Shown piece by piece: positions 5,312 to 6,280 of a DNA stretch of 6,280 nucleotides. The stretch spans positions 1 through 6,280 of the forward strand of contig PWZC01000109.1 of assembly GCA_003567615.1 (NCBI GenBank). Direction: 5' to 3'. This stretch comes from Gemmatimonadota bacterium (GTDB taxonomy: Bacteria > Gemmatimonadota > Gemmatimonadetes > Longimicrobiales > Gaopeijiaceae). The position numbers and the translations under genes are program-made. Position 1 is the first letter of the stretch. Each line of letters begins with the position of its first letter. The notes under the pieces were generated by a model, which searched no databases, was not told the origin of the DNA, and saw nothing but the letters and a program-made list of their open reading frames with translations.

Positions 5312-6280
5312 TCAGGGGACCGGAGCCGGCGCCTCCTGCTCGCGCAGGATCCGTTTCTCAGCCTTCCGCACCGCCTCCCTCACGCGGTAGAAGGTGTCCG
5401 GTGTCACCGAGATGGAGTCTATTCCCGCTTCCACCAGGAAGGGGGGGATCTCGTCGGGGTGATCCGAGGGCGCCTGCCCGCAGATTCCCACTTCCACCCC
5501 CTGGGCCGAGAAGACCTTCACGGCGTGGCGGATCAGCCGTCGGACCGAAGGGGAGCGGGCGTCCACCGAGGGTGTGTAGCCCTCCAGGTCGTCGCGGGAG
5601 ACCGCGTAGACGGTCTGCACCAGGTCGTTGGAGCCGATGGATGCTCCGGCCAGCTTCATGGTCCGGATGAACTCTTCGCCCTCCAGCACGTTGGAGGGAA
5701 TCTCCACCATGAGGAAGAGGGGGACCCCTGAGTCGGGTCCCAGACCGGCGGCTTCCAGATGTTCGACCACGTTGCTCCCCTCTTCCGGACTCCGGCAGAA
5801 GGGCACCATGATCTGCAGGTTGTCCAGCCCCAGCTCGTCCCGCACGGCCCGAAGCGCCCGGAGCTCCATGTCGAAGGCCGGCGTGAACCGGGGATCCAGA
5901 TAGCGGGCGGCACCACGCCATCCGATCATGGGGTTCTCTTCCCACGGCTCGAATAGTCGGCCGCCCAGGAGGTCCCTGTACTCATTGGATTTCAGGTCCG
6001 AGAGGCGGACGAGGACCGGCCGCGGGTGGAAGGCGGCGCAGATGAGGGCGATTCCCGAACGGAGGCGGTCCACGAAGAAGTCGCCGGGCTCGGCGTACCC
6101 CGGAGTTCGCCGCTCAATGGCCCGCAGCAGGGACTTGAGCTCTTCCGGGTCTTCGGCCTGGAGCTGCTCCAGGAATGGCTCCAACACCGGCGATACGTCC
6201 CCGGTGTGGGCATACCGGGCCAGCGGGTGGAAGTGACGGAGCGCCAGGGGGTGGATGCCCACCTGAGCGGTGAGGATGAA
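5312..6280 (-). CDS. ppsA: Phosphoenolpyruvate synthase-type enzyme, C-terminal part (runs off the window)
   Basis: The frame is open from the right edge to a TGA at 5314-5312, giving 323 visible residues. These are the C-terminal PEP-binding TIM-barrel domain of the PEP-utilising family; the ATP-grasp and phosphohistidine domains lie outside. Landmarks in order are VGIHPLAL, VRLSDLKSNEY, EPWEENPMIGWRGAARY, IMVPFCRS, MVEIPSN, GSNDLVQ and GICGQAPSDHP with the catalytic cysteine, then GIDSISVTPDT. These align well with Escherichia coli PpsA as I remember it (VRLSDFKSNEY, EENPMLGFRGA, CEIPSN, GICGQGPSDH). PpsA makes PEP from pyruvate and ATP for gluconeogenesis. One segment departs: after SNDL the family TQLALGLDRD becomes VQTVYAVSRDD, so a PPS-like paralogue is possible. 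A GTG at 6262-6260 lies within the conserved domain and is not the start. The gene is convergent with the carotenoid operon, with no obvious functional link. Confidence 0.9.
   Translation of the reverse strand, partial: FILTAQVGIHPLALRHFHPLARYAHTGDVSPVLEPFLEQLQAEDPEELKSLLRAIERRTPGYAEPGDFFVDRLRSGIALICAAFHPRPVLVRLSDLKSNEYRDLLGGRLFEPWEENPMIGWRGAARYLDPRFTPAFDMELRALRAVRDELGLDNLQIMVPFCRSPEEGSNVVEHLEAAGLGPDSGVPLFLMVEIPSNVLEGEEFIRTMKLAGASIGSNDLVQTVYAVSRDDLEGYTPSVDARSPSVRRLIRHAVKVFSAQGVEVGICGQAPSDHPDEIPPFLVEAGIDSISVTPDTFYRVREAVRKAEKRILREQEAPAPVP

Overview
The window is GC-rich, densely coded bacterial chromosome. It holds six protein genes with short gaps and 4-bp overlaps, two of them cut by the window edges, and no RNA genes, mobile elements or CRISPR arrays. 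A B12-type photoreceptor regulator, a CruF-type carotenoid hydratase and a prenyl-synthase/phytoene-synthase fusion together suggest a pigmented aerobe. Gemmatimonadota or a relative is a reasonable guess, because CruF-dependent carotenoids are known there, but this is inference and not proven by the window.

Left part, minus strand (1-1186): a DNA-repair pair. A beta-lactamase-fold 'ligase-associated' exonuclease (104-1186) overlaps by 4 bp the start of an ATP-dependent DNA ligase, of which only the first 35 codons (1-107) are inside the window.

Centre, plus strand (1187-5257): a regulatory region followed by a tightly packed operon. The roughly 200-bp divergent region carries an array of half-sites (consensus TGTNCA) at an exact 11-bp period (1269-1318), overlapping a TTGACA promoter box. 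This is the operator layout expected of CarH, and carH (1387-2355) is the next gene. It has the W-x9-EH and E-x-D-x-H-x-x-G adenosylcobalamin motifs. It overlaps cruF (2337-3245, membrane carotenoid 1',2'-hydratase family), which overlaps by 4 bp a 671-residue fusion of a polyprenyl diphosphate synthase with phytoene synthase (3242-5257). The inferred logic is that in the dark AdoCbl-CarH represses its own operon. Light destroys the AdoCbl and releases synthesis of GGPP, phytoene and, with a desaturase encoded elsewhere, hydroxylated protective carotenoids.

Right part, minus strand (5312-6280): the C-terminal portion of a phosphoenolpyruvate synthase-type enzyme, convergent with the carotenoid operon. 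The two ends are separated by 54 bp containing a stem-loop.

The most notable items are the tandem 11-bp operator array, the natural CrtE-CrtB fusion with a glycine-rich linker, and the possible shared control of a DNA-repair cassette and a carotenoid operon by one light sensor.
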